From contig ML978224.1 in the NCBI GenBank assembly GCA_010015745.1, positions 1-64,000 of the forward strand: DNA of 64,000 bases. Reading direction: 5' to 3'. This document shows positions 54,326 to 64,000 of the stretch, piece by piece. How positions within the stretch are numbered: position 1 is the stretch's first letter; each line of letters starts with the position of its first letter. The position numbers were made by a program, and so were the translations under genes. Source of the stretch: Setomelanomma holmii (taxonomy: Eukaryota > Ascomycota > Dothideomycetes > Pleosporales > Phaeosphaeriaceae). Below the pieces are notes generated by a model, which saw only the letters and a list, made by a program, of their open reading frames with translations, was not told the DNA's origin and ran no database searches.

Positions 54326-56766
54326 GGTTGTGTGTATGCTGTTGGTCGACTCCGCCAAGTCTAGTTGTTGCAAGCGAGGGCTTAATGGTTGTGGGTTCTG
54401 TGGAGAGCCCGTGTGGGTCCTGTGATTTCCTCCCAGCAGTGAATGGCGATTGTCGTGGGCAAAGAGTAGACTAGGAATAGCGATTGAACGCCTCCGACGT
54501 TGTGAGAGAACGATGTGACGGGGCGGTGATGGCTGTAAAAGACTCGAGAGACCTTGGGCGGGGCGAGTGGTCGGGTTGCAGTGCCGTGAGGTGGTAAAGC
54601 TTTGTAAACGACCGGGATACAGGGGGTTTGCTCGAGTGAAAACGAGCAAACAATGCCGCCTTGGTGAACGTAGACCTGTTCACTCAGACGCTCGTTAGCA
54701 TTGCTGCGGCGGTGGTGAAGCCTGACGGGTGGTAGTCGTCGGCGTGGTGCAATTGAGGGAAGAACTTGCGTGGGCGCGCAAGCTGTTGAGGAAGAATGCT
54801 GGTGGAGAGACGATCATCGGTGCTAGCCAAGCTGCTAACCTCGAGCAGGGCGATCTAGGATGACGCTCGGCTGTTTTAGTGCACCTACCAGAGCTTGTCC
54901 TCCGCGCCTTCCGCTTTCAAAGCCACGGCTCTGCTGCTGCACGCTGCAGGTGCTAGAGTGCAGGCAGCCTTGCAATTTCCAACGCGCCCTCGTGCTGCGG
55001 CCGTTGGTGGCAAGCGCGTATGTACTCGTGTGGTCGTGAGTGAGAATGGGCGTATCTTCAATCACTTCTCGCTCGTGTCATGACGTGACGACTATTGCAC
55101 CGACAAGACCACGATTGCGTCGGATCCCGGCTCTCCGATAGTCGCGCGGTATGAGGTTTTCAAGTGTCAAGGCGCTTGTGATTCGCACGATGCCGATTAT
55201 CCCGGTATCGTTGTGCGGAGAACTTCCTGTCTCTGTTGCTGTGCACCCGTGGTTCCGGGCGCGGACTTTGTTCCGAATAAAGCGGCCGTTGTCGATTGAT
55301 GTGGAAGATAGACAAGCAACCTAGATCGAAGTGAGTGACGCCAGGCCTCTAACAATCGCACATAGAAAGAGTAGAGTAAGAAACAGCGAGTGTGAGAAGG
55401 TATCAGCAGGAAGGAAAAGGAGTGTTGCACGCGCGGATGGGCAGGATACTTTGTCTCGCTGCACCCGTCCACGGAGGGCTGATTACCTGGCAGAGGCGTT
55501 ATGCACAGGCAAATTTAGACCTCGCGGGCGTCGTATCGATTGCACCGGGAACGCGGTGTTGCGGGTTGTGAATTATATTGATCAATAGCCCGCTGACCGA
55601 ACGCCTGCTCTCTCCCCGGAGCTTGCTATCTTTCGAGAGATGTGATGCCTGCTCGACAAGCAGGTCTCCGTGGCATCCTCGTCCATACCACAGTACGAAC
55701 TGTCAAGTCTTCTACAATCACGCGCATGGTTCAGTGCACCACATACTGCCTCAAGTCGTAGCACCCACTGTGCCTTGCACTACGCTGGATGACTTGCTTG
55801 CTGTCACAACCCTTTGCAGCGACTGCTGTCCAGGGTGACAGAACGGGCCGTTTCAATAGGCGTCGAAGCCTCATCATATCACCGAATCAGGTTAACTCCC
55901 AGCTTACGACACCGAATCAGGACGCGCAGCACCAAGAAAGAAAAGCACACGGCGGCTCGCCCTCGACACTCGAGCTTGAAACCACTGGCAGTGTCTGCTC
56001 TGTCACTGCCGCAGCCACTGGTCATGGATATGCTCACCTCACGATAGCAATTAATCTGACACGACGTGTCCCCAGGGATACGAAGAGATGCCAATCTCGC
56101 ATGCCCTTCAGCCTGAACAGAAGCCCAGTCTTCAAGGTTCGCAAAACACGTGGGAACCGCCCCAGACAACCATCAGCGCTTGGCCCAATCCGCGCGCGCC
56201 ATGCCTCGCGTAAATGGAGCCTCCTTAACGCCTGCAGAAACCCATGACGCAATGTCAGAACCGCCCTGCACCCACTTTTCCCCTGTCGATCGTACTATCC
56301 ACGTGTGGGCCTGTTGTGAGAAAGCATTTGTTGCGAAATGCGGTGCGGCTCATGAGATGATGATTTTCGCATCTGAATCGCCTTGTCGTCATGCATGTTT
56401 GAGACGGAGGTACTCTGGTTGCCGGGAAGCATGTGAATGGGTGTCGGGTGGGAGATCTGCGCAAGGTGAGGGGATGAACGTTGCAATTGTGGTTCACAGA
56501 TCGCGATGGAACGGGACGTGTTGATTGTTTATGCGCCGCAACCTGTGGACCTGTGAAGGTGCAAGCGTCCGAACTACCCGCTGCTAGTGCAAAAGCTTGA
56601 GGGACCGTGGATGCTAAATCGCAGACTATCGACGTAATCTCCCGTACCAATGTATCAGGGCTCTTGCAATCATTAGCATTTACACCACGGACGACCCGCG
56701 TAACATCACGTTACTAGCATAAAAGTACATTTGTAGCCGAGAGAACACAATCGATCGATGGTTGAT
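54326..56766. other. Gene-free stretch, 2.4 kb
   Basis: The longest non-repetitive stretch without a gene. Frames of 60-152 codons exist on both strands (e.g. 55789-56247 plus), but they overlap and show no domain, signal or splice-supported extension. I see no repeat, RNA gene or transposon remnant. It may be regulatory DNA of the WSC gene or hold a non-coding transcript. Confidence 0.4.
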
Positions 56767-57809
56767 CTATAGTTTCGACTTCTTGCCACCCGCAACGCCT
56801 GTAACGGTTTGACCAGACTGCAGGAAATCTGGATACTCAAAGCCATTTCCAAAGCCGGCCGTATGCCAGTGACCGCCATCGACTGATGTAATGTTAGCAG
56901 AGACCTCGAACAGTCTCCAAGTTGGACGCGGAATGACCTACCAACAAGCGTCTCGCCGTTGACGAAGTTGCCAGTATCTGAGAAGAGGTAGATGGTTGCA
57001 TCTGCAATCTCCTTGACAGTTCCATATCGTCCTGCCGGAACCGCCTTGTACGACCTCTCGCGGCTCTCTCTCTTCGACAGCCGGTCGATACCCTCTGTGT
57101 CTGCAATGGGTCCGGGAGCAATCACATTCGAGGTGATGCCCTTTGGTCCTTGCTCGATTGCGACTGCCATGGCCATTGCATCGACACCAGCCTTCGCGAC
57201 CGAGACATGGCTCTGGAGCGGTGTGCCAGCGTAATGTAGAGTTGCGCTCACGAAGATGATGCGACCACCGGTACCATTCGGTGGAAGTGTCTTGCCGTCA
57301 GTCTTGTGCTTGCTCGCGGACTCGACGAGGTATGGTAGCGTGGCCTTGACAGTGTTGTAGGACCCCAGCACGTCGATGTCGATGACCGACTTCAGCGCAT
57401 TCGGTGAGATCTGGTCGATGGTAGCGAGGAAGTTTCCGGCAGCACCAGCAATGACAAAGTCAATGCTTCCAAGCTCCTTTGCGCAGCGGTCTGCAGCTTG
57501 TTGTAGCAGCTCAGGTTTCCTCACATCCACTGCTCCAATGCCTATGACCTTGGCGCCCTTTCGTGCTGTTGCGATGTCATTGGCCATGTTCTCCGTCTTC
57601 TCGACATTGCGACCGATGATGCAGGCGTCGGCTCCGAGGTGTACCATTGCGCGGACCTGAGCGGAGCAGATTGTGCCTGCTCCGCCAGTGCAAAAGACTA
57701 CCTTGTTCTCTGATCGCGGTCAGCTAAGACTCCATGCGACAGCGATTCTCGTACTGAAGATGTCATCTCTCCAGACGTTGCTCATATACTGGTACTTCTC
57801 GGCAGGCAT
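56767..57809 (-). CDS. Peroxisomal 2,4-dienoyl-CoA reductase (SPS19-like)
   Basis: Three exons, 57809-57755, 57709-56942 and 56882-56767, introns 45 and 59 bp, 312 residues. Short-chain dehydrogenase fold: NADPH-binding VVFCTGGAGTICSAQVRAM, LGADACIIGRN, GAAGNFLATIDQIS (the NNAG-equivalent motif of DECR), the catalytic Lys in SVAKAGVDAMAMAVAIE, and TSNVIAPGPIADTEGIDRL. The C-terminus ends GGKKSKL, a peroxisomal targeting signal of the PTS1 type. It reduces 2,4-dienoyl-CoA so that polyunsaturated fatty acids can enter beta-oxidation. Complete, normal length. Confidence 0.94.
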
Positions 57810-58342
57810 GTTGAGGCGTGTGTGTCTGATGTCGAGTCAAATCACAAAGGAACACTTTCACTAGAAAAGGATTGGCGACGAGTATAAGTAGCAGAATGAG
57901 CACACGCTATGTGACAGCTACGGCCGAAAGAGTCGGCAGACGATGAATGTCGAGGTAAGAATGTCAGCCGAGGTACGACTCGCGTTGAACTTCTCCATCT
58001 TGATAAGAACAAGCCAAGGCGCTGTGTGCAGCGTAAATTGAGCATAGCGACAGTCACTGAATCACTGGACGATATACAAATGTACGATGCAGCTCAGAAT
58101 AGTGTAGTGACCCTTGTCGCGATGCTGCTTTCATTTGCATGTGCTTATTCTCCGCAATGCGAGCAAGGAGCTTGGACCTCAACTACGTAGCGCCTTCCTG
58201 ATGGTTCCCGCTGCCCGCACTATCTCCGCGATCCATTAGGCGCTTAGTGAACGTCAACTTGCATCGGCAAAGCTACCCAACATAAAGACTCACCACCATT
58301 GCAGCAATTCAAACCATTCGCGTGTGCGGCATTCTATACATT
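57810..58342. promoter_or_regulatory. Divergent promoter region
   Basis: About 530 bp between the head-to-head dienoyl-CoA reductase and ATG33-like genes. No specific motif assigned. Confidence 0.4.
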
Positions 58343-58958
58343 ATGGCAGCACGGACGATAAGTATCCTGAAGTTCGTGGGGACAGTCAGTCTCGGCATCT
58401 CGACAGTAAGTTGTGTTCCGCCACCTCAATTCGATGTCGCAAATTCAGGCTTGAGGTATTCAGCTTTGTTGGTCGTTGTGGGGAGGATTCCAAAATATAT
58501 GACGGTGCTGACATCAGTCACAGGGCATCTCAGCGGCCGTCTCAACTATCGCGCTTCCATCCCTCCTCGCCCTCCCCACCGCCGTCAATGCCCGCACAAC
58601 ATTCGGCTACCTCTCTTCCAAGTCCCAATACTACACCTCATATCTACGGCACATAACTACATTTACTCTCTTCTCGGCATATTTGCTATCGCCACGACGA
58701 TTTCGACACCCATACCTGCTATACACCTCGATACTATCTTTTGTATCCGGCCCGGGCATCGATTACGCTGTATCGTGGCGACAAGGAACCAATGAGCGGA
58801 GAGCCGCCCTCGACTTGGAGGCTCAAGGCGATGATGTGAACGGCGAGCAAGTACGAGAGGCGGTGGAAAGGAAGAAGTTCAACGAGAGTGTCAAGGCGAC
58901 ATTTGCGGGTCTGGCATTCGCCATGTCGGTCGTGGGCCTTTGGGGAGATGGCGCTTAA
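58343..58958 (+). CDS. ATG33-like mitochondrial membrane protein
   Basis: Two exons, 58343-58405 and 58524-58958 (118-bp intron, phase 0), 165 residues. Four hydrophobic segments are visible: ISILKFVGTVSLGISTGI, TIALPSLLALPTAV, HITTFTLFSAYLLS and FAGLAFAMSVVGLWGDGA. RRFRHPYLLYTSILSFVSG matches the loop of Atg33, an outer-mitochondrial-membrane protein linked to mitophagy in yeast. A cytosolic helix (QGDDVNGEQVREAVERKKFNESV) precedes the last membrane segment. Small size and few motifs make the family call moderate. Confidence 0.7.
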
Positions 58959-59551
58959 TTATGAGCACACGACTCTTTGGATCACATTCTTCTCGACAGT
59001 CCACGGTCCGGTGGTCTCAACAGGCGATAAGCCGCCCATGATGACACGAAGTCGATGCTATCTGAGCGGCATATATGGCTGTTGAGCAAGAGGGGAGTTT
59101 GTTGTTGCTGCATGGCATACTTTGACTCTCCTTTCACTTCTTCTTTGCACACATGTACATGACGATATCCATATTTCCAATCAGTTCATCTCCCCCAGTT
59201 CCAAGTTGGCATCCATCAGCACATGTCTAATTGCAACCCCTATTTAATGTTGGTCCTATGAACTACACTCCGCGGTCTCCCCGCTGTCGAAGTCCCTGCC
59301 TGCTCTACTGAAGAAGCCTATCAATTCTCTCCGTATCCAGATCTTTGAAGAGCCTTTCGACCACCGAAACGCCAACATCATTCCCCGCAATAATTGTCGT
59401 CAACATCAAACTGGCTCAAAGAGTAAACTTTGCTCAAACAGTTTGCTAGATATCAGAATTCGATATCCTCGGGCTACATATACCAGCACTCCACGATCAT
59501 GAACCTGAGCATCTTCTTCCCTACTACACATATCTCAAGCTCTAGTCTACC
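58959..59551. other. Intergenic region
   Basis: 3' flank of the ATG33-like gene. No gene, repeat or RNA recognised. Confidence 0.4.
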
Positions 59552-60023
59552 ATGACTTCCTCCGCCTAACCTCAAGAAATCTACCTAGTCATCCACTCCG
59601 AACGCCACACCTCCGTCGGCACAGCGCTCCCATACGCTACTCCCATCTGTCTCGCCAACGGTGCTTCCCTCGCGCCCAACGATCCCATCCTGCGCTTTGC
59701 ATCCCCATGGAAGCTAGAAGTCCACTCGCGAACCAAGTACAACTCTTGCCCTCGATGGCTTGTAGCCTAAGGCATTGACTTTCCTTATCCCCACGAGCGT
59801 AACAGGACAAACCGCTCTCCCACGGGTGAGCCTTAGTGCATGGACCACAAATCTTGCAGATGCGAAGGAATTTGCTAAGGCTGAGGCAAAGAAGCTGGCG
59901 GTGGGTGTGTATATCACCAAGACGTTCGACTGGGAGAACATGGAGTGTGATCACGTGTGTGAGAAAATTGAGGGAGATCGCGAATCAAGGTATGAGATCT
60001 TCAAGCTGGAGGTAAGGCAGTGA
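59552..60023 (+). pseudogene. Decayed hypothetical gene
   Basis: ATG at 59552 is followed after MTSSA by TAA (59567-59569), then the same frame is open for about 65 codons (EIYLVIHSERHTSVGTALPY, PNDPILRFASPWKLEVHS) to a stop near 59770. The continuation lies one frame away (TALPRVSLSAWTTNLADAKE, ending EIFKLEVRQ at 60023). The stop would be CAA to TAA (C-to-T). An intron could not be fitted to the frame change. Family not recognised. Confidence 0.45.
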
Positions 60024-60277
60024 AGGCCAGCGTTTCGATTCTGCTAAATAAGGGAAGGGTAGTGCGTTTCAAGGTCTAGACATGGCAAGATTGGTTAGAT
60101 GTAGAGGTGGGATCGTTGAAAAGGAATGTAGACCCAAAGAGTAAGCACTGAATGTGATTGAGATGTATTTCAGGCTTTGATAGACTATTGAAAGGATTCG
60201 AGCATTGAGCCAGCTGATCGTCAGATAGAACCTGAAGAATGGATTAGCTTCATTGACAGGACATGATGAGTACGTAC

Positions 60278-61496
60278 ATCGATCTTAGTAGCGATCACTT
60301 TGACCTTAGACGGTCCGTGATTCAAGATCCCGGCACGGGCCGTGCTCATGACCAGGTCGTCGGTGCCGATGCGAACGGTATCGCCAAGGATGATCTCAAC
60401 ATCGACACTATCCTTAACTTCATCGGCATGTTTAGCGCGGAGCATATTCACATCTCCAGAGCCTAGCAAGAGGTCATTCCCACTTGCCCTTACAGTGAAT
60501 CCGGGAAACACTTACCCGGCAGTTCAATGATTTCGAGGCCTTCGTAAAGCAGCGGATAATTCAGACGTATCGTAACACAATCTACAATCGGCCACAAGCA
60601 GACCTTGTCCTCGAGATCCGAGAGGAATGGCTTGATCTCTTGCAGAAGCTCTGCGGGATTAGACTTGCTAAAGAGCGTGACTCCTTGTGAGGTCATGTCG
60701 AATCCATCAATAGCTTCCGTGCACTTAAGTTGGCACAGACTCTTGAACTCGCCAGTATTGACTGGACTGGAGCTCCAGGCGCACAGAAAATCATCTCTTG
60801 AACCGAAAATAGTATCGAAGAAGTTTTCGGCTGTTTTCTTTCGCTCCCTGTCGAGCTCATCCTGCTTGAACGATCTGGTCCGAGGTCTACCTCCTTTATC
60901 GTCGGAGTCTTTAAGATCGTTGTGGTAGTCCAGGTAGGAGCGTATATGCTTATCGATTATCGATTCTCTCATCTTGGCATTGAGGAAACGGACTTCTGCC
61001 GAATACTTGTCTCCCTGGCCGTATGCGTACTTTACGATTGCGCTCGTACACGCAAAGCCTTTGGCGCCAGTCAACGACAGTCCAGTGCAGTCAAACAAGG
61101 CGTTGATGAGCAAGCTCTTGCCTGCGCCCTGCGCCCCGATCAATGCGACCTTGACGATTCCACCGCGTTCAACTTGCTCAAGCTTGGTAGCCGTATTGGC
61201 GACGTGTTGGAGTTCTTTGTCGAGGCCGGTAGCACCTTGAGTACATGTCGCGACTCGATCCGAGATGTCTTTCAACAGCACTTGAATGGCGCTCTTGTCG
61301 AGTTCCCACCAGGGGTGAGGTGTCTTCTCCTCGGCTGCTGCGTCGTACTTGGGAAGGTCTTGACAAGCTTGAGATGCTCTTGGAACTCGTCCAAAGAAAG
61401 GGTCTTGTCAGAACCGATGGTGAGCAGCCGCCACTGCCAGGAGACTGGGTCAAGACCTGGAAGATAGAGATTCTCAGAAGGCTGATGCGGATACAA
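60278..61496 (-). pseudogene. Dynamin-like GTPase fragment, frameshifted and truncated
   Basis: N-terminal part (LYLPGLDPVSWQWRLLTIGS, DEFQEHLKLVKTFP) begins without ATG near 61496 and needs a one-base shift near 61350 to continue KYDAAAEEKTPHPWWELDKS. The GTPase domain follows: P-loop VALIGAQGAGKSLLINALF, switch region TSAIVKYAYGQGDKYSAEV and, after a 53-bp intron (60463-60515), G3 LEIIELPGSGDVNMLRAKHADEV and VKVIATKIDV. A good donor (GTACGT) follows at 60277, but no further exon of the usual several-hundred-residue stalk can be found before the next gene. Probably a relic. Confidence 0.65.
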
Positions 61497-62178
61497 TTCA
61501 GTTGAGCAATGGAAAAGGATGGATGAGGTCGGGTAGAAATAGAAGGGCGAAGAAGGTTGAGGAGGAATGGTGGAGAAGTGTCAGAGGAGGTTGTGTAGGC
61601 GTGCTTATATACCTACTGACTAGTACTCGTGCTGGACTTAGGTAATATTTAAATTCTAAGATATCAAAGGGTTTCTGCTGTGGAGCAAGAGCAACAGCTG
61701 AAGTGCGTAGTGAGAGAAAGCAGTGGATTGCATCCTGCCCAGGTGAAAGGAGCACGTGCTAAGCTGCTCATTCGGGATGAAACGCAGCATGGTGAGAGTA
61801 TGGGGAGGAGGAGAGCCCGCTCAACGAAGGCTCCGAGCGTTGTGATTACCGGAGCGTCCATCACGAACGCTACCTAGTCGCAAACATCCAAATCGGCAAA
61901 TGTTGATGAAGGGCTATACGGTTGAGTCCGAATTTTCATAGGCCGATTAGCACTCGTGGATTTTGCGAACAGGTGGCAGCTCGTATCCTGCCTGGGTGCC
62001 GTTCGACATCGTGGACTACTACAGAGGGTGCAGTCTCGCAGCATTCGTGCGGCAATGCACACAATCGTCTTTCGAACATAGATACATCTGTGCAGCCTAG
62101 TCCGGGCACATTCGCGCCAATGTGACCTTGATGTAAGTTGTGGTGTTTGTGCGTGCGACGCGAAGAACAACAAGCCTA
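61497..62178. other. Intergenic region before the terminal transposon
   Basis: No gene supported. The TA at 62177-62178 is the likely insertion target of the following element. Confidence 0.4.
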
Positions 62179-64000
62179 CAAACCCAGTGCCCGGCCGTCC
62201 GAGCCACCCGGTCGTTCGAGCCACCCCACCTAGACGACAACCAACTTCAACAAGCGATAACTCCACCAATATGGGCTCAATTGAGGCTGCGTTTGCAGCT
62301 ATAGAATCTCTGAGGTCTGATGAAAAGCTTAGCTATCGTCAGATTGCAATAGAGTATCACTGCAATCGTACAACGCTTGCGCAAAGACACCAGGGCCGTG
62401 CAGGCTCACGCAGTATTATGGCAGAAAATCAACAGGCTCTCCACTCCCAGCAAGAGCAGGAGCTTCTACGATATATCAAACAGCTCACCGAGCGAGGCTT
62501 ACCACCTACCCGAGCTATGATACGACGCTTTGCCTCAGATATCGCGAAAAGAGAGCTAGGAAAAGGCTGGGTTGATCGTTATATCAAGCGACACGAGGTT
62601 GATCTCATCTCACGCTGGGCAACTGGAATTTATCGATCGCGCCACCAGGTTGACTCTCAGTCAAAGTATAGCCTCTACTTTGAACTTCTATGCAGTAAGA
62701 TCAGCCAATACAATATTGAGCCTCGCCACACGTACAATATAGACGAGAAGGGCTTTATGCTAGGAGTCCTTACTCGTTCAAAGTCGGTGTTCAGCAAGAG
62801 GATGTATGAGGAGGGGAAGATCAAGGCTCATATTCAGGATAGCAATCGAGAGTGGATAACGCTGCTAGCCTATATGTGCGCGGATGGATCTGCTCTCGAT
62901 CCCTGCAATTATATACCAGTCAACCTCAGGCTCGCTCTAAGACTTGTGGCTTCAAGCTTTTAATCCTAATACTCATCAAGCTTTCTTTGCTGCCTCATCA
63001 TCTGGATGGACGAACAACGACATAGGCCTAGCCTAGCTCAAACGCGTGTTTGATCGCTCCACAAAGAGCAACGCTCGATTGAGCTATCGATTACTCATTC
63101 TTGATGGCCATGGATCTCATCTTACGATGGATCTCATCTTACGATGGATTTCATCGAGTACTGCAATCAGAACAGGATTCTCCTTATGGTATATCCATCT
63201 CATTCAACTCACACGCTCCAGCCGCTTGACGTTGTTATGTTTAAGCCTCTCTTATCTGCCTACTTAGGCCAGGTAACAGCCTTTATAGAGAGGTGTCAAG
63301 GGCTCACTTCTGTGAGCAAGAGAGACTTCTATCCGATGTTTATAGCTGCCTGGGAGGCTACGTTCAAGAAGGAGACTATCCTCAAGGCCTTCCAGGCGAC
63401 AGGCCTCTCACCTTTGGACCCAGAGGTGATACTCAAGAGATTCAATGCAAGGCAGCCTCAACCAGATTACTCAAGCGATAGCGACTCCTCAGCTTTAAGC
63501 GCATCTGACTGGAGGAAGATCAGGCAGCTAGTTGATCGCGCTGTAACTGATAGAGACCAGAGAAAGATCTCAAAGCTCAATCAAACGATCCACCAACTCT
63601 CAATCAGATCAGTACTTGCTGAGCATGAGAACAGGAGGCTTAAAGAGGCTCTTAACAACGAGAGGCTACGCAGGAAGCGAGGCAAGGCTCTGCCTCTAGA
63701 GCAGAGCGAGGACTATCATGGTGGAGCTGTATTCTGGTCTCCTAGGAAGGTGAAGGAAGCACGTGATCGCCTGCGGGAGCAGGAGCTAGAGGAGGAGCAA
63801 CAACAATTCCAGAAAGCCGAGAAAGCTCGTGTACGAGAGGATCAGAAGCAGGCTAAGCTTCAGGCAGCTCAACAAAGGTGTATAGCAAGGGCAGCAGCTC
63901 GCATAGCACATGAGACTGAGAGGGCTGGGAAGGCTGCTGAACAGGCCTCACGAGCAGCTGCTCGTAGGGCTCAACAACGACTTCAACAAGCTCAAAAAAC
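62179..64000 (+). mobile_element. pogo-type DNA transposon, 5' part (continues past the window)
   Basis: The left end has a doubled motif, CCGTCCGAGCCACC then GGTCGTTCGAGCCACC at about 62198-62230. This is laid out like the doubled TIR motif of the nested element at 13.3 kb and is directly followed by a related transposase. The exact first base is inferred from a TA at 62177-62178; the right end is outside the window. Confidence 0.75.
62271..64000 (+). pseudogene. pogo-type transposase with frameshifts (3' end outside window)
   Basis: ATG at 62271 opens MGSIEAAFAAIESLRSDEK with a helix-turn-helix (KLSYRQIAIEYHCNRTTLAQ), GLPPTRAMIRRFASDIAKRE and the first catalytic region YNIDEKGFMLG. Near 62903 (DP-CN) a one-base shift moves the reading on; TAA (SGSL-stop) and TAG (GLA-stop-LKRVF) follow. 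LLILDGHGSHLTMD holds the second catalytic Asp, and right after it a 17-bp tandem duplication (63112-63145) shifts the frame again. The frame then runs through EYCNQNRILLMVYPSHS, QATGLSPLDPEVI and a long Ala/Gln/Arg coiled coil to the window edge. Far fewer stops than the nested relative. Confidence 0.85.

Noticed and set aside
54326..56766. 152-codon and smaller frames in the 2.4-kb gene-free stretch
   Set aside because: Overlapping on both strands, biased composition, no domain, and no splice-supported extension.
1..64000. tRNA and rRNA genes
   Set aside because: I looked for GGTTCGA-type B boxes with a matching A box and acceptor stem and found no convincing cloverleaf; a proper covariance-model scan would be decisive.

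Overview
This window is nuclear DNA of a filamentous ascomycete, most likely a dothideomycete-type plant-associated or saprophytic mould. The reasons are dense short genes with 43-118 bp GT-AG introns, a HET/NB-ARC/TPR gene, WSC and But2 surface proteins, a ferric reductase, pogo/Fot1-type transposons and a Tad1-like LINE, and repeat-restricted C-to-T nonsense mutations of the RIP (repeat-induced point mutation) type. Family-level placement is inference; there is no rRNA or marker to fix it.

Layout. 1-7.4 kb: the tail of an unknown gene, an intact three-exon AIM9-like phosphotransferase, and a HET-NB-ARC-TPR (fungal NLR) gene broken by two stops in its repeats. 8.0-21.7 kb: a repeat island holding two minisatellites, two abutting 1,884-bp Fot1-type elements sharing one TA, a 285-N assembly gap, a third Fot1 end split by a 2,143-bp element of another pogo lineage, and a full-length but heavily mutated Tad1-like LINE ending in an (ACAT)n tail. 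21.7-23.6 kb: two conserved genes at the LINE border, both damaged (an SDT1-type pyrimidine nucleotidase and a Nudix hydrolase). 23.9-33 kb: ordinary housekeeping genes (hypothetical protein, alpha/beta hydrolase, CCT8, mitochondrial ribosomal protein mL46, an MDR oxidoreductase). 33.6-38.4 kb: a tandem array of four related F-box-like proteins at different stages of decay. 39-47 kb: a But2-domain protein, a RING protein with a frameshift, another F-box-like gene with one stop, a ferric reductase and the mitochondrial GTPase MTG1. 47.9-59 kb: a secreted Thr-rich protein, ArfGAP (GCS1-like), a WSC cell-wall sensor, a peroxisomal 2,4-dienoyl-CoA reductase ending SKL, and an ATG33-like membrane protein. 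59.5-61.5 kb: two decayed genes, one a dynamin-like GTPase. 62.2 kb to the end: the 5' part of another pogo-type transposon.

Functional links are few: this is a mosaic of independent fungal genes, not an operon or a biosynthetic cluster. The strongest unexplained signal is the mutation pattern of the repeats. In the LINE, tryptophan TGG codons are almost always TAG, and the changes seem confined to CCA/TGG trinucleotides (giving a large excess of CTAG), while other CA and TG dinucleotides survive. This is narrower than textbook RIP. Exon joints given here were worked out by hand from splice consensus plus reading frame.
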